This document shows positions 56,280-64,000 of a DNA stretch of 64,000 bases, piece after piece. The notes beneath the pieces are model-generated. The model worked only from the letters and a program-made list of their open reading frames with translations, did no database searches and was not told the DNA's origin. This DNA is from Epiperipatus broadwayi (taxonomy: Eukaryota; Onychophora; Udeonychophora; Euonychophora; Peripatidae), in the NCBI GenBank assembly GCA_028023455.1, contig JAQFVV010000018.1, positions 11,490,771 to 11,554,770 on the forward strand, read 5' to 3'. The position numbers and the translations under genes were made by a program. Numbering within the stretch: the first letter of the stretch is position 1; every line of letters starts with the position of its first letter.

Positions 56280-56600
56280 TCTGCACATATATAATGTAAT
56301 ATATAATGGATTCAAACTCAGGTTTTCACACAACCCTCAGCTCTCCATTCCATCTCATATTGCTGACCTACCTGATTATACACATGTTGAAATGATAAAT
56401 AATCACCAATATATGTATTTCATGCTGGGTCCAGATTACTATCTCCACATATATATACAATCAGTGATCAGCTTTATATTAAGATAGCCAATCTTCATAC
56501 TTTAATGGAGAGGCTTCAAACTACTCCAATCCACAACACTTCAGCCATCCATTTCATTGAAAATCTGATGATGGAATGTTTAAAGCATTTAGAATAATAT
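56280..56600 (+). repeat. Third copy of the 55-56 kb repeat family
   Basis: It has the same order of blocks as the left arm of the inverted pair: GGATTCAAACTCAG, CTCCATTCCATCTCAT, ACACATG, ATTACTATCTCCACA, AATCAGTGATCAG, TTTATATTAAGATAGCCAAT, CTTCAGCCATCCAT and ATTGAAAATCTGATGATGGAATG. Divergence from the other copies is higher and the last third is missing. Confidence 0.75.
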
Positions 56601-56604
56601 TCTC

Positions 56605-57045
56605 ATTCAGAGAAATAATTTATTAATCTACTTATTAACAATAGTGGCATCTCCTATTATTTTAGAATCTACCAAGAAAGCATTAAGAAAATGATTCTTA
56701 ATATGCATTACTCTAAATGCAAATTCTACATAAACATTTTAATAATCATTTTCTATTATAATTAAACATGTACATTTTATATAATTTAGTTAAAGAAATT
56801 CACAATTAATCAACTACAGGTATAAATATAACGTTATTATATAAAAACAAATATTAAAATAAAAAAAATTATAAATAGTTAATTGTCCATAAATTTTCAT
56901 GCTTTTTATAATCATTAATAACTTCAATCAAGTGAAAAAAAAAATCTCAATCAATTTTATAAGCAAATTTCTATAATAATAAAAAAGTACATATATAAAA
57001 TATTTAATTTTAATTTAAAACTGGATAAAATTATATCTATATATT
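56605..57045. other. AT-rich sequence without a recognisable gene
   Basis: Nothing recognisable. Confidence 0.45.
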
Positions 57046-57049
57046 AAAA

Positions 57050-57140
57050 GTTTCATGGTAATACATCAATCTTTCATCCCCAACAATATAAGTTCAAGTC
57101 TGAGCTGGTTACACTTGAAATTTTTTCAGTTTCTAATCAA
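57050..57140 (+). repeat. Possible tRNA-derived SINE head, second example
   Basis: TTTCATGGTAATACATCAAT (57051-57070) followed by AAGTTCAAGTCTGAG (57090-57104) parallels 6180-6240: similar start (TTTCATGRTA), a B-box-like block about 40 bp later, and AAATTTTTTCAGT downstream. It is weak but recurrent. Confidence 0.3.
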
Positions 57141-57144
57141 GCTT

Positions 57145-58525
57145 ATGACTTTTCATTCAGCCAATTCATGTAATGCAGTTCTCAGCTAAAAAAAAAAATT
57201 ATAATAAAAATGGAAACGGTTAAAATTCTTAATGGCAGCTGAAGTCTAGTGAATAATAACTAGCTACAAAATAGTTTATTTGTTAAACAGGAATTTTGTT
57301 AATTTACATGAAGATTTACACATATTAAATTTATTTTTGGTAAAAATTACTTTTTTTTTTTTAAAGTATAAACAAGTTTGTATTAGTAGATAAGAATGCA
57401 GCTTATAGAATGAACTAATTACTGAGTTTGAAACAAAACAACTGTTCAATATATTAGGACAAAAATACTTCTGTTTGACAGACTGAATGTGAGTATATTT
57501 TTCTGTTAAAATAAGAAAGTTGCTATTAATCAGCATTAATGAGCAGCTAAGCTAAACCATTCTACCCTTTGGAAAGATACCTATCATCATACCTTTGCCA
57601 AAGATTAAACTGTTTGCATTGGAAAAAAGATCTTTAAAACTTTCAATGATTAGCTTATATAATATATAAAAAAATGTAAAGATAGTTGCTAAATATATGT
57701 GTAATCCAATGCTCTTTACTGATGAAACCCAAAGCCAAAAACTAATTCAAAGTTTAGTTGGCATTACCATCCAGTGTCAAATGATTAATCATACTTACAA
57801 TAGATTCTGGAGAAGAATGATAGAATGGGTTACTGCTTCTATACCATTTTCCAATGTAAATTAGAAGAATCATGTAACGCCTTTTTTTAAATAAAAAACT
57901 TGCATTGGTAATATAAATCTTGTGACAATTCTTATGCATTATAGAAACATATTTTAGAAAAATTATTTATTAATTATGTGAATGTAAAAATTTAAACAAA
58001 ATAAACTTGCAAAATAGGAAAAATTTTGATTGCTTTATTAAAAATAATTTCCTACTATTTTAGTAAACTTTTCAATTACTCCAAACCTAACATATACATA
58101 TTCTTATTGACAAAAAGAATATCAAACATAGACATATATAGTTAATTATGATTTAGGTATTTAAAGAAATATTTAAAATACTTTCCATTACCTGCTAGAC
58201 TTCACAATTATGGCTTCAAAGATCAAAAGTTTATAAAATAAACCATTTTAAAATATGGAAGCTTTAAAAAGAGAAGAAGAGAAAACTCAAAAAAAAAAAA
58301 AAAATAGAAATAATTTTAAAATGTTAAAACTGTAATTATCTTCTGATATGAAAATGACTACAGGAGTTTAAAATTGTAAACTTAACTATGACTAACAATT
58401 TATTACTGTACATATTTCTAAGCATTACACTTATATTTAATTACTTTATCTTTTAGGATAAAAATATAGATATTTTTTTAAATTTTGTTATGTCTTCAAT
58501 GACATCTTCATTTAAAAAAAGGCTA
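57145..58525. other. AT-rich sequence without a recognisable gene
   Basis: No supported gene. Open frames at 57276-57536 and 57754-57939 (minus) match nothing I know. Confidence 0.45.
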
Positions 58526-58532
58526 TACATAC

Positions 58533-59274
58533 TGTAACGGTATACAATATGCCGTTACATTAATTTAAAATTAAAATAAAAACTTCAGTTCGTAAATAAA
58601 AATAAATTTATTAAAAACTAAAAGCTAAAATTAAAAAGAGTTGTTAAACGTATATATATTCCCACAAATGCAAAACTTTAAAAGTATTTTTTTAAATAAA
58701 TAAAAAAAAGTATTTGAACATACTTTTTTATAAAAAAAAAAAAAAAGCACAAGATCTAAATATAAAATATTTTTAGTAAAAAGTAACATAAATGAAAAAG
58801 ATCCCTATGTAATCTCAGTAAATGGAAATGATTGTGTTATTAATTATCGAAAAGCAAACTAGCCCTTGGGGCTCTTATATAAAAAAAGTCAGATGAAAGA
58901 TATAGATAAGAGAACAAAAAAAAATAGATGTCCAATAGAAGCAGCAAACCAATGCTCGGACCTATGATTGGAACAAGAAACTATGTTCAATGAATCTGGA
59001 GGATTACTATAAAAAGAAAAATATCCAAATTAAAACAGTTCCAGCTTGATTTTTTTTTTTGAGAAGTGTGATAAGACGCACTTGTCACCCTCTCTCAACA
59101 TTTCAAATGAAATGACTGTTGAATTATGAATGGTACTGTTGCAGACCCCGAATTATATGGGTACTGCAATTAAATAGTACCAGGATTGAACCAGCTAAGG
59201 CAGCCTCTGGATTGAGAACTATGGTATGAACAACAGATCAGTCTTCCATGAAATTATAACTTAATAAAGTCTTC
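58533..59274 (+). mobile_element. Candidate LTR (solo or displaced)
   Basis: The segment opens TGTAACGG with a hairpin to CCGTTACA (58533-58559). It contains a TATA-like CTCTTATATAAAAAA (58875-58889) and ends with AATAAAGTCTTCA (59262-59274), a poly-A signal just before a terminal CA. It is followed by CGGGAATTGGCAGCAGGAAC, reminiscent of a primer-binding-site region. No second copy is present in the window and no gag follows directly, so the identification is an inference from end structure only. Confidence 0.25.
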
Positions 59275-59309
59275 ACGGGAATTGGCAGCAGGAACCGGGA
59301 GCTCTTCTA

Positions 59310-60070
59310 CTGCAAGATATGAACTATACAATTTTAAAATTTTTTTTAAAAAAAGCAATTAAGAACTTTCATCAAGATTTGACAAGCTAAACCTAATTTT
59401 TAAAATGAACTTTATCTGACTTAAGATTTCAAAATCAATTATTGATGTTTTAAATATTTTGAGTTTGCTGATTTAATCATTTCCATTTTTTTAATATTAA
59501 TATTTATTGACTAAATCATTTAAATGTGTTAAATTTAAGTTGGGTGTAGATGGTTGCATAGATTCGTTAACGTTTAATTATTTTTTTATTTATTTGTATA
59601 TTGATTAAAATATATAATATTCGGTAAATACGATACCTCATGTTGACTATCTAAAAATGCATTTATTTGTATATCTTTTAAGTTATTGGTGTCAATGTGG
59701 CATCTTATGATGAATGCCATTGGATTTATTGTAAATTTCCCTTTGCAATTCCATCAATAACTTTGTATTTTAATCGTTTATGTTTATTTTAAAGGGCTTT
59801 TATTTCAAGCAGTTAGGTCGATGCTGGTGGAGGGATATATGGGTGTTTATATCAATGTAATGTGAAGCGTGTTTAGCATACAGGGCAATGTGCCCAATTG
59901 AATGCATGACCAAAAGATGCAGTCATTGTGTTGCAATGGATGCAGACGTATTCCCTGCACCATTGACCCCTTTTTTAGTTCTATGGATAGGAACTATAAG
60001 TCGGCAGGTAGACCTCTCTCCCCCATATGTAGCACCTCTCTTTAATTAATTTATATACATGATTCCTTTG
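59310..60070. other. Mixed sequence without a recognisable gene
   Basis: 59310-59810 is AT-rich. From about 59815 to 60260 the composition becomes much less AT-rich without any frame or family I recognise. Confidence 0.4.
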
Positions 60071-60075
60071 CCAGA

Positions 60076-60156
60076 CAGATGCACATTCCTGTACTGGATG
60101 AGGATCATGTCCTTCAAATAATATCACGCTGTCAGATGCACATTCCTGTCAGCGTG
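60076..60156. repeat. Repeated 17-mer with hairpin
   Basis: CAGATGCACATTCCTGT occurs at 60076-60092 and 60133-60149. The second copy is the loop of a hairpin with 7-bp GC-rich arms, CACGCTG (60125-60131) and CAGCGTG (60150-60156). Confidence 0.7.
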
Positions 60157-60519
60157 GTTTTATGCTAGCACCTTCATATTGCATTGATTGCGGCTATATA
60201 TCTGGAAGCAGGCATTGGTTTGGCTGCAAACTTTTAATCTTTCAGTCTGAGATTGAATGATTGTTTTGAAAAGTTTTTAACTGAGTAATCTATGTAGCCT
60301 ATCTTATATTTCCATCTGTGCGGACTGTTTAAAAATAGTAATTTAAATTTAAAAATTAATATTAAAATCTAAAGATAAATTTTATTCCTCAATTTTATTT
60401 ATATGTGTGTTAATAAATGTTTATGTGTTAATTACTGGCAGTGGCTTATTTTATTTTTTAAATATTAATATATTTTGAGAATATAAATCTTCATTAAAAC
60501 TTAGAAGAATTTATATCTC

Positions 60520-60665
60520 TGCTGCTCCCTGAGCTAGTGGCATGGGCTGACGGTCGTATTGAAATGTATATGTGTAAAATTTGGATCTTAACAGTGTGTA
60601 TCTGCCTACTCTATACATTTTCTAGGTTCAAATAGCCTGGTGGTGCCCTGATCACCCTGACCGTT
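60520..60665 (+). repeat. Possible SINE with Pol III-like boxes
   Basis: CTGAGCTAGTGGCATGGGCTGACGG (60529-60553) has an A-box-like core (GAGCTAGTGGC), and TAGGTTCAAATAGCC (60625-60639) is close to a B-box. The interval, about 85 bp, is wider than in tRNA genes but occurs in some SINEs. The following GGTGGTGCCCTGATCACC is GC-rich, and an A-rich stretch starts at about 60668. Confidence 0.3.
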
Positions 60666-60819
60666 ATAATACAAAATAAACAAACTAAAACTGATCAAAA
60701 GAAAGAAAAAAATGAATAAACATTAAATATTGTTCATCATTTAGATTGAAATGCATATTAATCAATTACAGTTTATTAATACCCATACATAAGACACAAT
60801 CGTCATATCTGACTTTGCC

Positions 60820-61230
60820 TTCAGAAGTGGGCTATTCCAGATTCTTTGCCTGATTGGCTAGCACCTGGTTGCTATCCAATGAAGATGAATCCTTCATTGA
60901 GGTTCGCACTCTGAATCAGTGTTCCCAGTAAGGTGAGGGATTTGACAATAAATAAGCCTTTTAGGAGGCAAAGCAGAGAGCGTTAACTTCTTTCAACCTG
61001 AACGACTAAAGGTGCTCTCCAGTGAAAACCTCTACCTACAGCAAGATTGTCGTCACTTATCACTACTGATATATCTACTCAGTGAGGCAAAGTCCACCTA
61101 GGACTGGAAACTGCTATAACCGCAGTAGACTCAAGACAAGCTGTCTGAGTATAGCTGGAAGATTCCGAACTAAAGCCAATTCAAGGTAAGTTGTCTGTAC
61201 AGCCAGAAGTCTTACTTGAACTCCAGAGGC
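60820..61230 (+). promoter_or_regulatory. Candidate U3/R/U5 region upstream of the second Gypsy element
   Basis: This 400-bp stretch is clearly less AT-rich. It contains two facing CCAAT boxes, GATTGGCTAG (60852-60861) and GCTATCCAATGA (60872-60883), and an AATAAA at about 60950. It lies on the same strand about 0.7-1.1 kb before the gag start at 61930. A 5' LTR with promoter and poly-A signal would look like this, but a downstream copy would lie outside the window. Confidence 0.3.
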
Positions 61231-61690
61231 TATCTCATCATTAATGGTATAAACTATATTTATATTATTGATTAACTAATGTGTGTGTGTATTTTCTAAC
61301 TAATACATTATATATATATATATTAATTGTTGAATAGTTTGTCATTACTTTTACTGTTAGTTTGGAACCTAACCTATAAATCAAGCCAAACACAACAGAT
61401 CTGGTGCAGTCAGACATAAGGAGAATTTTTACCTCATGGCTTGGAAAACTATCATTATATAAAATAAATATGCGAGTGTGTATACTGCGTTTTGTTTTTG
61501 GTTTTTTTTTAAAAAAAAAAAACTGTAAATACATTACATTGATTATTAAAATCACTTAAGCCTGTTTCAAATAAGAATTAACCACAAATGTACAGGCAGT
61601 CAATTAGAAACCACAACCAATCACAAGAGCTTTACTCGCATTATAGTGACAGATGCATGTCCTAGTGGTTTAAAGATCCCTTGAGTTAGA

Positions 61691-61920
61691 TACAAACAGT
61701 AGTGTAAATAATTAAGAGTAGTAATTCTGAAATAAAAAAAATAAAACTCGATTGTGAACAGCTACAAACAGTAGTGTAAATAATTAAGAGTGGTAACTCT
61801 GAAATAAAAATCGATTTTCAACAGCTACAAACAGTAGTGTAAAAAATTTTAAAGTGAAATAAAAATTGATTTTGAACAGCTTCAAACAGTAGTCTAAAAA
61901 ATTATGAGTGGTATCTTGCA
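61691..61920 (+). repeat. Tandem repeats in the leader of the second Gypsy element
   Basis: Four units start TACAAACAGTAGTGTAAA (or TTCAAACAGTAGTCTAAA) at 61691, 61763, 61826 and 61881. Each continues AATTAAGAGTRGTAAYTCTGAA, AATAAAA and CGATTKTGAACAGC to varying extent, giving units of 72, 63, 55 and about 40 bp. The array ends just before the gag ATG. Confidence 0.85.
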
Positions 61921-61929
61921 TAAATAATT

Positions 61930-62450
61930 ATGGCCAATGTAATCGACCCTATGGAAATTTTTGATCCGGCTCAATCTGAGGGCTGGACAAATTACAAGGA
62001 GCGCTTGATATTTTACCTACAGGCTAACCAGATTAAAAAGCCTGAAGTAAAGTCAGCCACACTAATGACCATTATAGGTCAGCAGATGTACAACATACTC
62101 AAGCCTCAATCTACGGTAAAAACCCAACTGACCTGGATTTTGACAAAGCAATGACAATTCTCACAGAATATTTTCCCACAAAATCCTTGATAATAATGCA
62201 GAGATATTACCTCAATCTCAGTATTCAAGACAGGAGGAAACAGCTAGAGAATTTGCAGCAAGAATCCAAACACTAGCATTGAAGTGTGATTTCAAAGACT
62301 TCATGAAAAAACCACTTCGTGATCATTTTATTTGTAGCATAAACAATCACAATTTAAGGCTGAAAATGTTGATGATTCTGGATTTAGATTTTGAAACAGC
62401 TGTAGCTTAAGCAGTATTAGCTGAATCAATACCACATTAAAAAAATTAAA
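61930..62450 (+). pseudogene. Gag region of a second Ty3/Gypsy retrotransposon
   Basis: ATG 61930 opens MANVIDPMEIFDPAQSEGW, then TNYKERLIFYLQAN and TLMTIIGQQMYNIL, the N-terminal Gag pattern of the widespread animal Gypsy group (W..Y.ERL..Y...N...K...LL...G...Y..L). After a frameshift at about 62105 the pattern continues in shifted frames: a DFDKAMTILTEYFPTKSLII-like region (62130-62195), AREFAARIQTLALKCDFKDF (about 62242-62305) and LRDHFICSINNHNLRLKML (about 62315-62370), then FETAVA and a stop at 62408. Length and order are normal, but at least three frameshifts or stops are present. Confidence 0.85.
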
Positions 62451-62529
62451 AAATTATTAAGTATGATATGCAAAAAATTGAACATAATACTGGGACGGTC
62501 AAATACTCAACCAGCTCAGAGAACATAAC

Positions 62530-62645
62530 ATCAGCTTTGCTATAGATGCAATGAGCAAATAATGCACATGCATACAGAATGCCCGCACTGCTAACATGTA
62601 CTTTTTGCAAGTGAGATGGACATGTAAAGGTGGCATGTCTGAAGA
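62530..62645 (+). pseudogene. Zinc-knuckle region of the second Gypsy element
   Basis: CYRCNEQIMHMHTEC (about 62536-62580) is a CCHC-like knuckle with slightly altered spacing. A second knuckle follows in another frame, CTFCK with GHV and C (about 62597-62635). Paired knuckles between capsid and protease are typical for this group. Confidence 0.65.
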
Positions 62646-62744
62646 CCGACGGCGAATATGAAAATGAAAAAAAATCGATTCCAAAAAATAGTGAAGGCAA
62701 TATTAATTATAAGAAATATAAGCAAGTTGCATATCAAAGATGAC

Positions 62745-62935
62745 CAATCTGGATTTATACACACTGTTGTAATTAATGACATGCCAGTTAGAATGGAACT
62801 GGACACAGGGTTTGCAGTGTCTATTGTTTCAAGAAAGACCTGGGTGATCATTAATAAATATAAACTGCATCAGTGTTGGACCAAACAACAGGAAAAATTA
62901 CAATGCATAACAAGACTATATATCTACCACTAGTA
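62745..62935 (+). pseudogene. Aspartic protease region of the second Gypsy element
   Basis: In the open stretch 62658-62933, IHTVVINDMPVRMELDTGFA and VSIVSRKTW contain the catalytic DTG (about 62800-62808), usually DTGA. A frame change near 62900 leads into LVVALGKHSNLIGCDWF (about 62930-62985), the C-terminal LIGxDW block. Confidence 0.85.
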
Positions 62936-63239
62936 GTGGCATTAGGTAAGCATAGTAATTTGATAGGGTGTGACTGGTTCAGTCATTTAGGGCTTAAAAG
63001 TGACAAAAGTAAACCAGATCAGAACATTGACCAAGATAAAATCCAATTACTCAGAAGTTTTCAACAAAGATATAGGTCTGTACTTAGGACAACCTATCCA
63101 TTTACCACTAAATGGAGAGGTAGAACCTATCAGTTGTCGGTAAAGACTACTTCTACTAGCTTTGCATACAAAAGTAGAAGTATAGCTCGAAAATTGGGAA
63201 GCAGCAGATATAATAGAGGCCATATTATATTCAGAATGA

Positions 63240-63885
63240 GCCATCCCAATAGTTCTAATCATCAAAGAAAATGGTGATGTAAGTATATGTGGAGATTATC
63301 GATGCACAATAAATAAAGCTCTTGATCCAGACAATTGTCCACCTCCATCAGTCAAACAAATTCTATCATGCTGTCAGGTGATAGAATTTTTACCAAGATT
63401 GATCTAAAACATGCAACACTTGCAACTATCTATGAATGACCAGGCTGCAAGAGCATTATCAATAATAACCCATAAAGGGTTATTCAAAATGAACCGATTA
63501 CCTTTTGGTATATCGTTTGCCCCACCTATATTCCAGAGAGTCATGGATCAACTGACTGCTTGAATACCAGGAGCACAACCATATTTTGATGATGTTTAAT
63601 TAGTGGCGCAAACATTAGAACAACTCTGGAGTGCCATCAAGAAATTCCTAGATAAATTCAAAGCCTCTGGCATTAAAATAAACTGGGAGAAATTTATATT
63701 TGAAGCGGATGAAGCCGATGAGATTGAATTTCTGGGATACAAAAGAAATACCAGTGACATTTACTCAACTCAAAAGAAAATGTTGGCAATAAAGAAAGCT
63801 AGAACACCTGAAAATAAGAAGAAACTTCAGTCCTTTTTAGGGCTCATAAATTATTATGAAGGCTTCTTATATCATAAAACTGAGG
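63240..63885 (+). pseudogene. Reverse transcriptase region of the second Gypsy element
   Basis: Blocks: KENGDVSICGDYRCTINKAL (63266-63325), FTKIDLKHA (63388-63415, motif A with Asp), MNRLPFGISFAPPIFQRVMD (63489-63548, motif B), PYFDDV (63579-63596, the catalytic box with both aspartates), KASGIKINWEKF (about 63660-63695, motif D), FLGYKRN, and KLQSFLGLINYY (63824-63858, thumb). A stop replaces a residue shortly after motif B (63561), and a small deletion lies near 63410. The catalytic residues are kept, so this copy is younger than the 27.5-32.6 kb element. Confidence 0.9.
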
Positions 63886-64000
63886 TTGAGACTACCGGAC
63901 AAAAAAGCAGCCTGGAAGTGGACAGTAAGCACGACAAAGCATTCAATATGATAAAGAATTTAATATCAGATACTGCAATACTAGCACATTTTCAATCCAG
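63886..64000 (+). pseudogene. Start of the RNase H region, cut by the window end
   Basis: After a frame change the sequence reads KHDKAFNMIKNLISDTAILA with HF, the segment just before the first RNase H strand (W...C..AF...K..L.....L.HY/F). The element continues beyond 64000. Confidence 0.7.

Overview
This window is very AT-rich (roughly three quarters A+T by eye) eukaryotic DNA. It has long poly-A/poly-T and poly-C/poly-G runs, ATT and TA microsatellites and no prokaryotic gene structure. The transposon families (RTE, another APE-type LINE, Ty3/Gypsy, Penelope, piggyBac, hAT) point to an invertebrate animal genome; I cannot name the phylum. I found no convincing host gene, intact tRNA gene or rRNA gene. 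Everything recognisable is a mobile element or a relic of one, set in featureless AT-rich sequence.

Layout. 0.9-1.65 kb: 3' end of a LINE on the minus strand. 2.6-4.6 kb: half of a palindromic element, a foldback element and a tandem duplication. 7.13-8.87 kb: a non-autonomous DNA transposon with terminal inverted repeats and an 8-bp target duplication. 9.05-9.44 kb: a near-perfect hairpin between ATT/AAT microsatellites. 10.9-11.4 kb: a long inverted repeat whose arms share a reading frame. 13.85-14.05 kb: an RTE fragment. 14.3-15.35 kb: a dispersed repeat carrying a foldback element. 15.36-19.07 kb: an RTE retrotransposon (minus strand) with a second, 5'-truncated RTE inserted in it. 21.15-22.64 kb: the second copy of the dispersed repeat, hosting a palindromic insert, then another foldback element. 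23.05-23.66 kb: a piggyBac transposase relic. 26.3-26.8 kb: tandem repeats. 27.04-27.44 kb: a Penelope GIY-YIG relic. 27.5-32.56 kb: a decayed Ty3/Gypsy element. 39.8-40.3 kb: a decayed reverse transcriptase. 45.52-51.14 kb: a DNA transposon interrupted by a 3.8-kb LINE. 51.9-52.4 kb: a hAT transposase relic. 54.2-56.6 kb: two large inverted-repeat structures. 58.5-61.9 kb: possible LTR and SINE pieces. 61.93 kb to the window end: a second Ty3/Gypsy element, cut by the window edge.

The clearest results are two nested insertions that can be read from target-site duplications alone. At 45522-51136, removing the LINE and one copy of its 8-bp duplication restores a 23-bp terminal inverted repeat flanked by its own 8-bp duplication. 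At 15363-19065, removing the inner RTE and one copy of its 12-bp duplication restores the reading frame of the outer RTE. The second theme is the number of foldback elements (at least seven in 64 kb), all potential sources of hairpin RNA. None of the protein-coding elements looks autonomous today: each has stops, frameshifts or lost catalytic residues. All readings were made by eye, so boundaries are approximate unless a target-site duplication fixes them.
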